This document shows, one piece after another, positions 21,865-34,584 of a stretch of 64,000 nt of DNA. A program made the position numbers and the translations under genes. Each line of letters begins with the position of its first letter. Positions within the stretch are counted from its first letter, which is position 1. Under the pieces are notes generated by a model. It worked only from the letters and a program-made list of their open reading frames with translations, was not told the origin of the DNA and made no database searches. This stretch comes from Rhipicephalus microplus (lineage: Eukaryota; Arthropoda; Arachnida; Ixodida; Ixodidae), in NCBI RefSeq assembly GCF_043290135.1, contig NC_134710.1:316632116-316696115 (forward strand), in the 5' to 3' direction.

Positions 21865-22360
21865 TTGAAGAGCCACTAAAGACAAACAACGACTTGGTTT
21901 ACATTGATAAACTGCACTCTGAGAACTCCAGTGCCCTAAGTTTCACTTGCATAAGGTCATTATTACGCGAGGAAATGGAGGTTGAACTTTCATTTCTAAA
22001 TTTCGTGCCGAAGTCTCCATGCTTGACGTTAGAAATTTCAATATGTATTTTTCGTAATTTCGCCACACTGGCTTGATGAAATTTTCTGAAGCCTCGTAAT
22101 CTGGGTCTATGGCACCCATAGATGACGATACACTTCCATTTTATAGATTAGAAGCTACGTGTACGACCCAATAGACGCCTTTGAAGTTTTCGGCGTCACG
22201 GTGTTTGGTGCGGAAATCTCAATGTGGCGTCTCCACTCGCATTTTGTTTTCTCGCTTATCAAACGTCGTTTCACGGTAATAGTGGTGTTTGCGGCATTGT
22301 GAAATTGCTCTGTACTGATATGTGAAAGAAAAATTGTTTTGCTCGTTAGTGGCTCTTCAA
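21865..22360. mobile_element. MITE, copy 2 of the family
   Basis: TTGAAGAGCCACTAA (21865-21879) and its exact reverse complement (22346-22360) form the ends. Interior blocks match the element at 7611-8068 in opposite orientation. At about 496 bp with no transposase frame it is non-autonomous. A TSD could not be fixed. Confidence 0.8.
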
Positions 22361-23796
22361 TCATCCTTCCGTTCAGCACTTCGTCAAGGTTTTCGGACAG
22401 CAATATAGTGGAGGCGTTACTACATCGTAAATCAATAAGCGGCAGACTATTCGTTCGACTACAAGGTAGGGCAAATGAATCGTATTCGTATACTGCGCGA
22501 GGTGACGCAGATCTCGTGTCGTCCTTGCCTCCGTCCTCGTCTAATGGCGCTGTATCTTACAAATTGAGGCTGCACCGTTTGTGTGCCATTACACAACATG
22601 AGTTATCGCGGACCTCGGGTGAGTCTGGACGCTGTCACTGTGTGGGGCACGCTTCCTGCTACGGGACCGCTATATTATCGCCGCTTACCCCGTACGCCAG
22701 AGGGCACCTGGTGACGCGCGCTAACCTCTCGTTTTGGCGGGCTCGCTAATGCCTGTGCTCCGCTAACACTGCAGGCGCTGTTACGCAATAACGAAATTAA
22801 CTAGATTGGGCCTATTAGTGACTGCGTTCGAGTGCAGTTTAGTGATTTTTTGATGTTGTGCGTAAGGACGACACTTTGTCGTGAGTGAGCTTAACATGCA
22901 AACTAGAGGAAAGTTCACAGAACGCTCATAATTATTATTTATTTAGAACGGTGCGAAATATGGAATAGTGAAGCACACAAGACACAGTGCTGCGTTCCAT
23001 GTGTTTGTTTCACTGTCCCACATTTATGCGCTATTTCGCCATAATGTTTATGAACCAACTATATCCCGCCTATGAATCCTTGTGCCTAAAGTATGTTCAT
23101 AACGAACGAACTGGGGGACTTCTCTGAAGCCAATGTTTCAACCAAAGGGCCCAGACAAGTCTGCTTGTGCCATACGCTTCAGCACCAGCCCTACGATCAT
23201 GCATTTCTGATCGGAAAAGTCAGAGCGCACTCCTATAGTGGACCCGCGAGGAATATGTATAGATTGGTTTTTTTTTTTTTTTCGCACGTTGCTCATTCCC
23301 TATTTTCTTCTGGCACCACTGAAGCTAATGCAGTGCTCAAGTGTTATAGGTAGGGCGCGAAAGGCTCGCTTTTGAGGGATGTTTGGCGATATAACCGAAG
23401 GTCTCGTTAAAGCGAGCATTTCGACATTGTTATGCCGCCTTGGCCATGCGTAAACTGATCGCATAAGTACATCCTGCTTCGTTGTTCGATGCACCGCACT
23501 ACGAGCATGCATGACGAATGTGGTGTCTTGGTTCCCTTATACTATTGTCTGTCTGTTTCATTATTTCCTTCGTTGTTTTTTTTTTTCGTTTCTTGTTTTT
23601 CTGTGCTTGCCATGAAATCGCATAGTACCTCTGCGCGGATAACCCCGAGCCTTCCGAGGGCATTTTTATGCTCGGGAATGGTCAACGCACAGTGTGTGGC
23701 GATGCGAGTGTGGTTTCTAGTTTTCCGCTGTGGTGATATAGGTGCGGCAAGCTTGCAATGAGACAATTACTTACCCCTCGGTTGTAAATTAAATTT
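22361..23796. other. No recognised gene
   Basis: Short frames and a T18 run near 23265 only. Confidence 0.3.
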
Positions 23797-24005
23797 GTGT
23801 CGTTTTACGTGCGAAAACCATACGATATGGTTACGAGACACATCACTGTGAGGGACTTGCGTTAGATAGCAGCACGCGGGGTTCCCTGTCCAGCACGTAA
23901 TTCTAAGTACACCGGTGTCTTTGCATTTTGCTTTGTTGAGGTGCTACCGCCGTGGCCGGGCAGCGAAACCAGGTCTCGAGCTTAGCTGCTAAGCTGTACT
24001 ACGCC
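23797..24005 (-). repeat. Old SINE copy, related subfamily
   Basis: In minus orientation the head 'ggcacccggcgtagta', the 'gccacggcggtagc' block and the end 'gtttaacg'-type 3' motif (here 'tttacgtgcgaaaacca') can be followed. Divergence and small gaps are numerous. No TSD is visible. Confidence 0.55.
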
Positions 24006-24315
24006 GGGTGCCCCATGCAGGTTATAGACGTTGCGTTGATGAGCCGATCTCTTCTCGTTCAGGGCACAGTCAGAGAACGTACCCCCTTCAGAGTACGAGC
24101 GCATAAATGGTTGCAAGAATGTAACTGAGCGTTCGTACATTTTTAAGAAGCACGTCTATGTGTAGTAAGACGTATGGAAATATATACGTGAATGTTCTGA
24201 AAATTATCAGTTAATTTATCCCCTTTTTTTTACATATTCCAACATGTACAAACGGTGCGCACTTTGACCGCTTGCTTTACGATTTCATCAGACCGCGAGA
24301 CCTTCCTGTGGAGTG

Positions 24316-24561
24316 GCCCCGCCGCGGTGGTCTAGTGGCTAAGGTACTCGGCTGCTGACCCGCATGTCGCGGGTTCAAATCCCGGCTGCGGCGGCTGCAT
24401 TTCCGATGGAGGCGGAAATGTCGTAGGCCCGCGTGCTCAGATTTGGGTGCACGTTAAAGAACCCCAGGTGGTCCAAATTTCCGGAGTCCTCCACTACGGC
24501 GTCTCTCATAATCATAAGGTGTTTTTGGGACGTTAAACCCCACAAATCAATCAATCAATCG
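24316..24561 (+). mobile_element. Full-length tRNA-derived SINE
   Basis: This is the best copy in the window. The pol III boxes lie in 'tagtggctaaggtactcgg' and 'gggttcaaatccc', followed by the body and an AATC-repeat tail. A perfect 13-bp TSD, TTCCTGTGGAGTG, flanks it at 24303-24315 and 24562-24574. Transcription by RNA polymerase III and mobilisation by a LINE are expected of the family. Confidence 0.95.
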
Positions 24562-24789
24562 TTCCTGTGGAGTGTCTGTCATCCGGCCGCAAACAAGTAC
24601 GACGTCTCTTTGTTTCATTAGGCGCGCCATGTCGCTGGTGCTCTCGCAAACTGCGGGGTCGCGATATTCAACGCTCGCACGGGGGAAATAGTATAAGTGC
24701 TCTTATCGCAAAGGGCATTTAGTGTGTGTGCTACCAAACACTGTTGGCGAATGCGCAGGTGTGTAACTAGAACAAAAGCAATTGCCATA

Positions 24790-25852
24790 GGGTCATTCTA
24801 TAACCTTCCAGCCTTTCTCGCGACCGTCTCAAATATATTTGAAAAAAAAAGTGCTTATTTACTGCATTGAAAAGAGTGAAACGATAGAATATTATCGAGG
24901 TAAACATTTTTTTTGGTCACGTGACTGCCTTCTGAACTTCCCGGAGTGTCGTTTGGGTGTTTGTCGAAAAAAAAATTATTTTAATAGTACCGCTGCTTTT
25001 TTTTTTCTATAACAAATTTGGTCTACATATCAAATAATGGTTTTTGTGTAATGTGTTTGAAGCTCAGTAATATTAGTCGGACTTTACTGGCACATGCGCC
25101 TCCAAAAATTTAGCCAAAATATGTTATGTTTGCATTTTTTCTATTGAAATGCTGCACTTGACGACAATGAGGAAGTTTAAGGCGGCAGCGGTCGTATGAC
25201 CAAATGGAAAGATACGTGCCAATGGGAAAGTTAAAAAATCATTTTCTTCCTTAAAACGAGAAATGTAATGATGAGATTTGCCATATGAAAAGAAATGCTT
25301 ATTTGATTTTGATTTAAGTATAAAGGTGACTTTTAATTGGACCACCACGTGGTGCAAATTGCATCTCAGTAGGGACAAAAAGGACGATTTTGCAAAAATT
25401 GTGATTTTTTATCCTAAAGTTTAGCAGCTTGGACAGTCTAAAAATATTTTTCCTTAAAATAAACCTTCTGTGTAGTAGCTATTCACAACTAAGATATTCA
25501 TACAATAGAAAAACTTCAAACATAACACATCTTAGCTCAATTCTTTGAGGCATATGTGCTGGTGAAATTACACTAATATTAGTCAGCTTCAAACACCTTA
25601 CAGAAGAACCTTCACCTAACCAAATGTTGACCAAATTCGGAATATAAATAAATGAATTTTTTCACAATCAACACCCAAACAACATTCCGGGAAGTTCAGA
25701 AGGCAGCCACGTGACAAAACGTTTTTTTTCCCTCTCGGAGATATTCTATCGTGTCACTGTTTTCAATGCAGTAAATCAGCAGAACTTTTTTTTTTCATAT
25801 ACATTTGAGATGGTCGCCAAAATGGCTGGGATGTTTGGCGTGGAATCACCCC
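24790..25852. mobile_element. Foldback-like element with ~350-bp inverted arms
   Basis: The left arm, about 24790-25146, and the right arm, about 25502-25852, are diverged reverse complements. Matching landmarks in order are 'ccagcc...gcgacc.tctcaaat', 'tttactgcattgaaaa', 'cacgtg.ctgccttctgaa', 'gtttgggtgtt', 'gtgtttgaagct', 'taatattagt' and 'gttatgtttg'. The spacer of about 355 bp is AT-rich and non-coding. There is no transposase. Arm divergence and small gaps suggest an old insertion. The TSD is uncertain (ATA is possible). Confidence 0.85.
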
Positions 25853-28800
25853 ATATAAAAAGATTGACAAGAAAAAAAGTAATAACAAAAATTTTTTTTG
25901 CGTCGTTGATGTGGCTATCGACTTTCACGATGAGCGCAATTTTTAAGCGTTCATGCTCTTTTTTGAAGGCATCGGCTCTGGAGTTCATTTTCCGCGAGCT
26001 GGGAACCATCGGTGTTCTCTTTTTTTTTCTTTTTTTTTGCGCGCACACCAGGTTTTTTTCGAACTAATCCGCCGGCGGCTGTAGGAGCGCGTGTTGCTCA
26101 AGCGGGGCAGGCCAGCTGAGAGTAGTCATTGACCCCTCGCGCGAAGCTTGCGACGCTTTGGCTGGGCCGAAACGTTCTTCGCCCTGCTTGTTTGCCGCTG
26201 CGCCAGCCTTGCTCGATGGAGGGCGTTGTTTCGGCTCCTTCCGACAGACTGGTCATTTAAAGCGGACCAATCTTCTTCCCAGCCAGGCTTCTTTTGCCTT
26301 TGCCCTCCGCGGCGGCCTGTGGAGAAAACGCGCGTTTCCCAATTACGCTGCGTTCGCCGGGGGAGCGCTCGCCTCCCCAACAGCGGCGGCCGAGGCCACT
26401 GTTCGTCGTTGCCGCAGCATTCGTGTAATAAGCCAGTGCGCGATTGGATCGCCAAAATAATTGTGTGATCAACACAGACAATGACACATGAACACGGCAG
26501 ACAACGGGCTTTTACTAGCAGCTGTTCATGGCTGCCACACCCACTAAATTTGTATACACTTTTCTGCAGCGCACTGTTCTTATTTGGGGAGCCTGAACAG
26601 CGTCTAGCAGCACTGTATAACGCGTCATTGTGAATGGCAGTAGAAAAGCGTGATAAAATATCAATTACGGCCAAATTTATTGGCTCGAATTCAATCACCG
26701 TTAGAATGGTCGTGCATTCGGGATCAAAGCGGCTGGTCAAGCGGCTACAGTGTGTGCGGGAACGTCGAATATGCGTTCTCTATATCCATGGTAACGCAAC
26801 AATTTCGAAATTTTGGTCTTGTCGCAATAACGGTAGAAGACAATATATAGTTTTTTTTTCTGCATATGGTTTTACGCTTTTGTTGTGGTCTGTCTTGTAA
26901 GCAGCAACCTTAGCGCCGATGGCTAACCTCCCTGTCCTTTCTCATTTATTTCTCCTCCTCCTTAGTGGCGAATTTTATAGATGCGTATAATCCTGCCTCT
27001 TGAAAATTACGCTGATATTATAGCCTCTTTCTTCTGTCCGTCTTTCTTTCTATTTTTGTTTGCGACAAACAGTTTACGAGCTAGTGCATGCAACCAGTCC
27101 CTGATGCCGAATTTCGCGTAGCGCCTGGTATTGTGAAATCTGTGGGCAATGTGCACAGTCGAAATTTCAAGAAAGTAATAGTTCCGTCCGAATTCTATTC
27201 CGCGGTACTCATGCAGCGCAGAGTCATTTCGCTCCGAGCTGCTAATGGTGTGCTTGGTGTGAAGCGTTTTGCGGTTGAAATCGTCAAACATAGCAGCAGG
27301 GATAAGAAAACAAAGCAACGCGCTGAAGTCGTGCTGAGGTTGTTTTGGGAAGGTTTGTAGCGTGACTGTGTTTGTTTTATCGAAGCATCTCCTCGTTCGA
27401 GATATTTCCTCGTCACATTTTTCATGACTCATTCTCGAGGTTGTTTTCAATATTCTTAAACGTCACTGAAGTGGTGATGTTTCTTTTTGCCTTGTCATGT
27501 ATCTTACTTTTTTTTTCGTATAGTGCCATAACATCATACACTCGAAGGGGACGAAACCGCGTGGGCAGCAAAAATAAAGATGCGTTTGTTTACGAAAAGC
27601 GCATGCGAATTAAAAGCGAATGACCGCAAATCATCTTAATTTGGATTAGTATGAGTAGGTTCACTTCATGACAACTACGTTTTCAGCCGGAACGTTTGGT
27701 AGCAATGGAAATATTTTTTTTTTCTGGGGGCGTATGACGCCGCAGGTAAAAAATAAAAATCAAGAGAGCCTGTTTACAGAATATACGAGTCATTGCTCTG
27801 CCTTAACAAAGCTGCTGGGTTAGTTATGTTCACTGTTGTGTCTTCGTAAAAATAGGAGTGCACAAATGATGCTAAGTACTTGATTTTTAAACAAGGTTTA
27901 TTTGATCCCCCCCCCCCTCACACACACACACAACACTCGTACCAAAAAGAACGCAGATGGATGAGAAAAATTGCGCTGTGTTTGTGTTGTCCTTTTCTTG
28001 TCTTTTTTTTTGCACTATTATGTCTACCGTATACAAATGAACCAACTCGCCCAACAAGCTCTGTACTAGTATGTTCCAAAATAATCAGTGGAGTACAAAA
28101 ATAGGGGCTACTGTTTTCAAATTCAGCGCTGAGCTGCCGGGCAGGAGAAATACTGCTAAAGTATTGTCGCAGACGTACATGAAACCTCCGTGACTTGTTC
28201 TACAAGGACAACATTACGCAAAATCGTCCGTTGACCTTCCCATCCTAATAATGCACGAGAAAGGAGTCTCTTTGCTCGCATGCAGACTCGTTCAGCCTAT
28301 ATGCTACCCGCGATCGACCGACAGATGAAAATGGGCAGTTTTTGCACTGAAAACAAAATGTCCGGCCGAATTTTTAGAAGTGCGCAGCTCAGCCACCTCT
28401 GTGGCGAAGTTGTAGCTCGGATTATAAGACGCGAGCCTTCCGAGCGTTGAAAAGGGAACGTGCCATTTCTGCGGTGCTGACGGGCCAAGTGGCCGGATCT
28501 GCCGGAAAACGGTGGATATTCTGATGCTAATATTTCGGACAAAACAAGGCCTCCTGTACCGCAGAGGTGCGTGGGCTTAACATTGTTGTACTTCCATTTT
28601 TTGTCTGAGAGCCCTTCGCTGGATAGCTCATAAAAAGGTTTGAGCTCCCTATATAGTGCGGCCATTTCTTTTCTGGGTCCAGATATTGTGCCGCTCCTTC
28701 AGGTGGAATCACAGAATGATCGCTACACGGTTAAAAAGGCTGGTATAGGAGAAGGAGAGTGTGGTGTGCATGCAGTGCTTAGAAAACTTCAAGAGGGTTC

Positions 28801-30865
28801 AGACATCGCTACACCTTCCCCTAACATCTTTCCTCCCATATTTGCCCGTTCTTGGCAAGTGTTGATTTATTCTCTAAAAAAATATATATTGCATTTATCT
28901 GCCTGTAGTGTGGCGTATGTAGCTCGATTTCATTTATCAATCTGCGTGTTGTTTCACGTGGAATAAGTGACTTTATCACAAGGTTCAATTCGTCTCCCTG
29001 CAAAGTTAAAACTTCGGGTTCTATGAACCGTCGTGTCGACTTCGTTGTCGTCAGTGCTCCGAATTGTATAAGTTGCCGTCCTTGTTCGTGGGCAGCTCGT
29101 TGCTGTTTTTGGGTAGCGTTCGCCCCCTATTCCACCCGCTGGCTGCAGTGGCCGCGTGCGCTATGCACGCATACGACTGTGCGCTCGAGCGCGTGGCGCT
29201 GTCGGCAGCGCCTTCGGGCGCCTGTGCGCCCATTCGTCTTTTGCTTTGCCTTGTTCGGAGCGGCCGCGTCGGTGACCCGGGGCCAGAATCGCCCCTCTTT
29301 GTGCGGCCCATTAATATCAAAACCGCTGGGTCCTGATTGCTTGTTTCTTTGGGTTCGCGTGGCGTGACGCGCTCTTCCGATTTCCCGTGGCGTATACAAC
29401 GGAGGAAACGTGCTCCTGACGAGGAAGAGAGAGGAGGCTTTTCCAGGGGCCGTGTGTCTCGGAGGAAGGCACTGCGATAAATCAGACGCGCAAGCAGCGG
29501 TCTCTGGCTGACCGTCTCTTTAGGAAGGGCCGTGACGAATGGGAGCCTTTCGTGGCCGCTTGCATGGCGGGGCTATGTTCTCGCTTCTGTCTAATATAGA
29601 TGCTGTGTACATTATTTCTCGCGTTGTTCGTAGCAGAACCGAAAGAGGCACTGTATCGAAGCGGTCGTATGTGCGTGCTACTGACATGTTCGCTATATAA
29701 AACTCGGGCCTAACAAACGTTGGCAGCGATCGCTCGGTGACAGGCTCTGCTTGCATCAATTGTACAATTTATGGCGACGACACGTGGTTGGTTTGATTAT
29801 GCGTGCTTGTTTTTTTTTCTGTTTTTCGTACGCTCCGTGGCTGCCACCTATATCTTTGTTTTCCCAACACGGGTAACGGAGGTAGGCTATATTTGTTGCC
29901 TTGGCGCAGTAGTAGTCTTAAAGTGCCAGTGCATACAGAGAAGATTCATCATATATGCATACACAGCAAAGTAACGGTTTCTGATTTGTTTATCTGCGAC
30001 AGAACTTTGTAGGGAACGAAAACTTTGTGAAGAACTTTGCGATAGCGAGCTAAAAGGAACCTAGATGTGCTCGTGCTACGCCCGCCCATAACAAGGGCAT
30101 GTATTCACTAAAGTGTCTCATGCTAAACATGTTCGCAACGAAAGATATCAACCGTTCTTAAAATGGGACATATCTATAAATAGCGAGGTCAGCTGATTAG
30201 CAGCAAAGAGCACTCACGAAAGCGATGTTTTGTCCGTTCGGCCCCAGCACTGGAAGTTAGACTTTACTAAAAATGAAGGCTGATTCTGAAAGTTCGCAGT
30301 CTAAGGAAAAAAAAATAATCCAATCAGCTTCATATACTTCAGGTTGGATTCTTGTATGCGATGTCTGTAAGGGAAGGCACAGTAAGATAAAAGTACACTA
30401 AATTGATTTACACTATTTACATGCACAAAAAGGCACTTCCAAACATCACTAGGAAGGCATCTGAGCGGCCGCACATACGTATTTGCTGGACCACTCTTTT
30501 CGTCAGACCCGCTCCGCTGCCTCTTGTCCCCCCCCCCCCTTTTTTTTTTCCTGTAGCACCCCTTTTCACCTCATAGGCGCCTCTTTCCTCGAACGGCCTC
30601 TCTGAAGCGGCGTAACAGGAAATGACTTTGTCGCCGAGTCCCCGTCAACGAAACGAGAAACATGCGCCGTTCACAACACTGGGCACTATGATACTTAAAG
30701 CATGGGGATGTAGACATTTCTGCAAGATTGATGATATGCCCTGGAGAACCACTCTCGTCCCGATAATAACAAACGTGGTACAACAAATCACACGACGGAT
30801 TAATATGCGCTGAAGAAGGTGTCCTCGATTTCAGGCACGTTGACTCGCGTTTGACACGGCCATAT
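25853..30865. other. Long stretch without recognised gene
   Basis: Includes GC-rich patches at about 26130-26460 and 29050-29480 that could be leaders of unseen genes, and C or T runs near 27906, 30531 and 30541. Open frames here overlap on both strands and carry no domain I can name. No SINE or LINE match was seen. Confidence 0.3.
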
Positions 30866-30874
30866 CAGCATTAC

Positions 30875-31186
30875 TTTAGGAGTGAAGCTCCTCTTAGTCT
30901 AACCTTGCCCTACGTCAAACGTAACGGGCAGTACCTTCCGAACAGTATAATAAATGACACTGTCTCATAGAAGCACATATAAACTACAGTTGAATGAGGA
31001 TATTTTAGATGGCGCTCTACCGCTACTCTCCGATCGGCTGCTGCGTGGGCTGTGCCTGAGTGTGCGGGGAACGAGTGCATCTCAGTCTCCTGAATCGTCG
31101 CCGTATGTGTCGGATCGTTGATGGGGCATGGACAAAGCTGAGTGGCGGGCGCAGAGGGCTGCGGTGACTCGTGCTCGTCGCCAGAC

Positions 31187-31224
<38 letters not shown>

Positions 31225-31290
31225 GGACGGACGAACGAACGGACGGACGAATGGATGCTTCGCCTCACTCATCATCATTCACTCCGTGGT
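30875..31290. repeat. GGCGAAGCTCC-type element, copy 1
   Basis: The left end 'ggagtgaagctcctct' and the right end 'gcttcgcctcactcatcatcattcac' resemble the ends of the element at 53445-53935 ('ggcgaagctcctt' and 'ggagcttcgcccactcatcatcattcac'). The interior holds an (ACAG)n tract. It appears to be a non-autonomous repeat with short inverted ends. Confidence 0.5.
31184..31251. repeat. (ACAG)n/(ACGG)n/(ACGA)n microsatellite
   Basis: Tetranucleotide array drifting from ACAG to GACG and GAAC units. It gives the spurious repetitive 'SVCLSVCL' and 'TDRQTDRQ' frames. Confidence 0.95.
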
Positions 31291-33192
31291 ATGCTGTGAT
31301 TTTTCTTGCTGTTGGTCTGCCTCAGTGGAAATGATGGTCTCATCAGAGTCTTTGAGACTTTTTTCGTTTCAATTTATCTGCGGTCGGCTACATATAATCT
31401 GAATGCCTTATTAGTATCCAAGCCGTTAACGATATAGAACACTTAATCTGCTCAACGACGGAATTGCCTGTTTTGTGACGTCTAATAATGGGGTCGATAA
31501 GCAGAATAATAATTTTTCTAGTTTTGTATTAAGCATAATTTTCTACGAAGTCTTTAATAGTACTGAAGTGTTCAGTGTATAGATGTGGACGACCCTGAAC
31601 ACTATGCGAGTGGAGAATAGGGAATGAAGCACCGTATCCGTAAAACACAATAGCGTCGTTTTTATTGATGAAATTAAGGAATGCTTTCGTTTAAAAGGCG
31701 TGAGTGGGAGCGTGTCACATGATAGAAGTAGTAAGTCACGTACGGCCTTCTTGCATTTATAATATCGACGTTGTACAGTCAATGGCATATAAGTTATATT
31801 TTGTCAACTATAAGGGTGACTGCTATGTTTATACCGTTCGGAAGATGGTCCCACGTAGTCGGCGCTCCTTCTGCAGCGTTCCTTTGCATGCGAGGGGAAA
31901 TCGATCTTCAGTTAGGAGTTTCTGCTCACAGACTTCCTGGGCATTTTGCTTCGTGTTCCTTGTGCTAGTTATCGAGTTGTCTTCGCATGTAGCTGGTGAC
32001 ATTATACAAGGGATGATTTGTGAAGTTTATCCGCTGTTATTCAAGAACAGTGGGTGCTGTGCGCCTGCGTTCTGCGCGTCTCAAAGACCAAAAAGAGAAC
32101 GAAAAAAAAAAATGGGGGCGACCTACGAAAGTATGACAAATTTCTCGAGACAAGGCTGGCCCCAAGGTGGCCGCCTTTGTCCCGCTATAACTGCTTTTGT
32201 TTCGACTCCTTTTGTTTATTTTTCTGCTTCGTGAGCTTTATAACGTGCTTCCGCGTTGCACACGGCCTTCGGTCCCGTTTTTGCGCGGGCGAGATGGACT
32301 TGCTTTCGGTTTCACGAATGTTTTTTTGCCTCTGCACGCGGCACTTCTGTCTGCTCGTGTGGTCTCTGCACAGGAAAAGAAGAAATGCCTAGCTGCAAAT
32401 CAGCAATCTCCAGCTGCGGAGCGGTAAGATGAGATGCCATCGGCGTATGCCGTGTGTGCTCGTTAGTATATCTTGCCTCTCTGTCGCTCTGTCAAGTTTG
32501 TCTGCACACTTACTTCGTGGTGACCTTTACACGGCCTGCTATACTGTATAGGCCAAATATTTGAGGTTGGTGACCCCCTTTTCATGCGTGTGCCACCGTT
32601 ACGTTGGCGCTCTTCGTCTCATCTGTGCCGTCCAGGCGTGCGTAAGATTGCTCGCGGTTCGCGCGAGAATCTCTTGTGCGACTGACTTTTCGAGCTGGTC
32701 TAACGGAACGTGCAGCCACGCACAGCTATGTCGGGCCGTCGTCCCCTTGCTGTTTGCCGAACGAGCGCGGAGCGTATGTAAGCATAGACCGAGCGTATAC
32801 GTATACGTATTGACCGAAACTTGCGACGTGATCGAGCTTTGATGAGAGCTCGTCAGCCACTGCCTGTGTACGCACTCCGTGTTGTTTTTTCACGAACTGC
32901 CGGGGTCACGTCGCTGTTCACGATGCGTGGTTTCCTTAGGACGAATTCGACGTACCCGATAGGCTGTGTAATGCACACCGATCGCAGAACGATAAGCGCA
33001 CGCGCGCTGCAGCTTGAATTGAGAGAAGCGACTTTCTTGTTGGTCTTTCCCTCAGGCTGCGATACCCTAAATGAGCGCTTGAGCTGCGGTTCGAGGCATC
33101 CCGCAGCTACTGTAGGTCGAGAGGTGACCTGCTCAGTGGCGATGTGTAAAAAATATAAATAAAAGTAAAGGAAGTGAGCGCAGTACAAGTTT
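31291..33192. other. No recognised gene
   Basis: Short frames without domains. The run at about 32560-33160 has long frames on both strands but no supportable product. Confidence 0.3.
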
Positions 33193-33206
33193 AACGTGCC
33201 TGTTTG

Positions 33207-33458
33207 ATAGATGATTGATATATGGGGTTTATAACGTGCCCAAACCTTTATATAATTATGAGAGACGCCGTAGTGGAGGGCTCCGGAAATTTCGACCTCC
33301 TGCGGTTCTTTAACGCGCACCCAAATCTGAGCACACGGGCCTACAGCAATCCCGCTTCCATCGGAAATGCAGCCGCCGCAGCCGGGATTCAAACCCGTGA
33401 CCTACGGGTCAGCAGGAGCCGAGTACCTTATAAGCCACTAGACCGCCGCGGCGGGCTA
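33207..33458 (-). mobile_element. Full-length SINE
   Basis: In minus orientation head, body and GATT-type tail are all present. The flanks 33193-33206 (AACGTGCCTGTTTG) and 33459-33472 (AACGTTCTTGTTTG) are a 14-bp TSD with two differences, so the copy is older than those at 24.3 and 44.6 kb. Confidence 0.9.
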
Positions 33459-34584
33459 AACGTTCTTGTTTGCTTACTGTGCGTGTATGCTTGAGAAATC
33501 GAGAGGTTGTGTCGTCATGTGTCGTTTCAGGATCCACCTACCTTATGTTCACCGCAACTTTCTTTGCACTTTCATCGGTCGTCCTCCTTCATAATTGTCC
33601 GCATGAATGCGGGGTTCCCCGACCGGGAAACTTAAGCAGCTCCAATCACCGACTGTATACTCTGAACGTAGTACTGCTTGAATGTGCGTGTGTAAATAAA
33701 TGACCTAGTGGAAAGAAACTTTCAAATAGAAATTACAAAATGATTTCCTTCTGGAGAAGGGAATCTTACCGTGACAGCGTTTTCACCCCCCTCCTTCCCC
33801 GGAAAAAGAGAAGGGATAACTTGCGCCTTTCTACTGGTATATCTTCGCGTAAAGTGTTGGTAAAGTGGCGAGAGTATTGAGTTTGATTCTTTATACCGCT
33901 AGGCAAGTCGTTTTTTATAATGTAATGAGAGGTATCCCGGCCTGGTGCTCGATGTTGTGAGTATTGATATCCTGAAATGGGGGTCATTTATTTCTCCCCT
34001 CTTTCCCGTCTGTACGTGGTGCTTCTTTATGGACTGCAGAAATAAGAGTACTTCAGATTCTGAAATCACTACTTAAAATCTAGCGCTAGGGCTCGCGGGA
34101 CTGACTGTCTCTCCTTTTCGGCAGCGCAATGCCTGTGCCATATTTGAGACATCCGTATACAGCAAGCTTCCGCGGAATTGCAGTGTTCTGCGAACGTGAT
34201 GAGACTGCGCAACCGAATAACTGAGTACTACTGCATCTGATGCATTTGAAACTGACACAGGGATAACCGAATGCTGCACTCGTTTTTCCAGAATTTCCAG
34301 CTCGGAGTTGTTAACAAAAATAATTATCATCAACAACAAATAATGCTAGTCGTGCACCTTGGAGGTAACTTGTTTTGATCACAATCGTGGGTCCGTAGAT
34401 TACTCAAGAGGACTCAAAGGAATGCTGCACACACATGCAGGATGACAAATGTGTGCTTTGTGAAATCGCCCGCTCATATTTGTACAGTGCACTCTTCCTA
34501 TGCGCATCATGCACGCTGCTGCTTTATGCCTAGTTAAAAACTTGCTCTTGATAGTCTGAGAAGATTAACCGAGCACTTCGTGAA

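Noticed and set aside
26150..26470. CCGAAACGTT at 26165 as another hammerhead-like motif
   Set aside because: No CUGANGA-like box or GC stem precedes it in the right spacing.
28297..28712. 122-codon minus-strand frame and its overlap
   Set aside because: No domain, splice pattern or repeat match, and the length is within chance.
30531..30549. Homopolymer C/T junction as a regulatory element
   Set aside because: Simple low-complexity sequence with no supporting context.
31023..31402. Frames with SVCLSVCL or TDRQTDRQ repeats
   Set aside because: They are translations of the (ACAG)n array.
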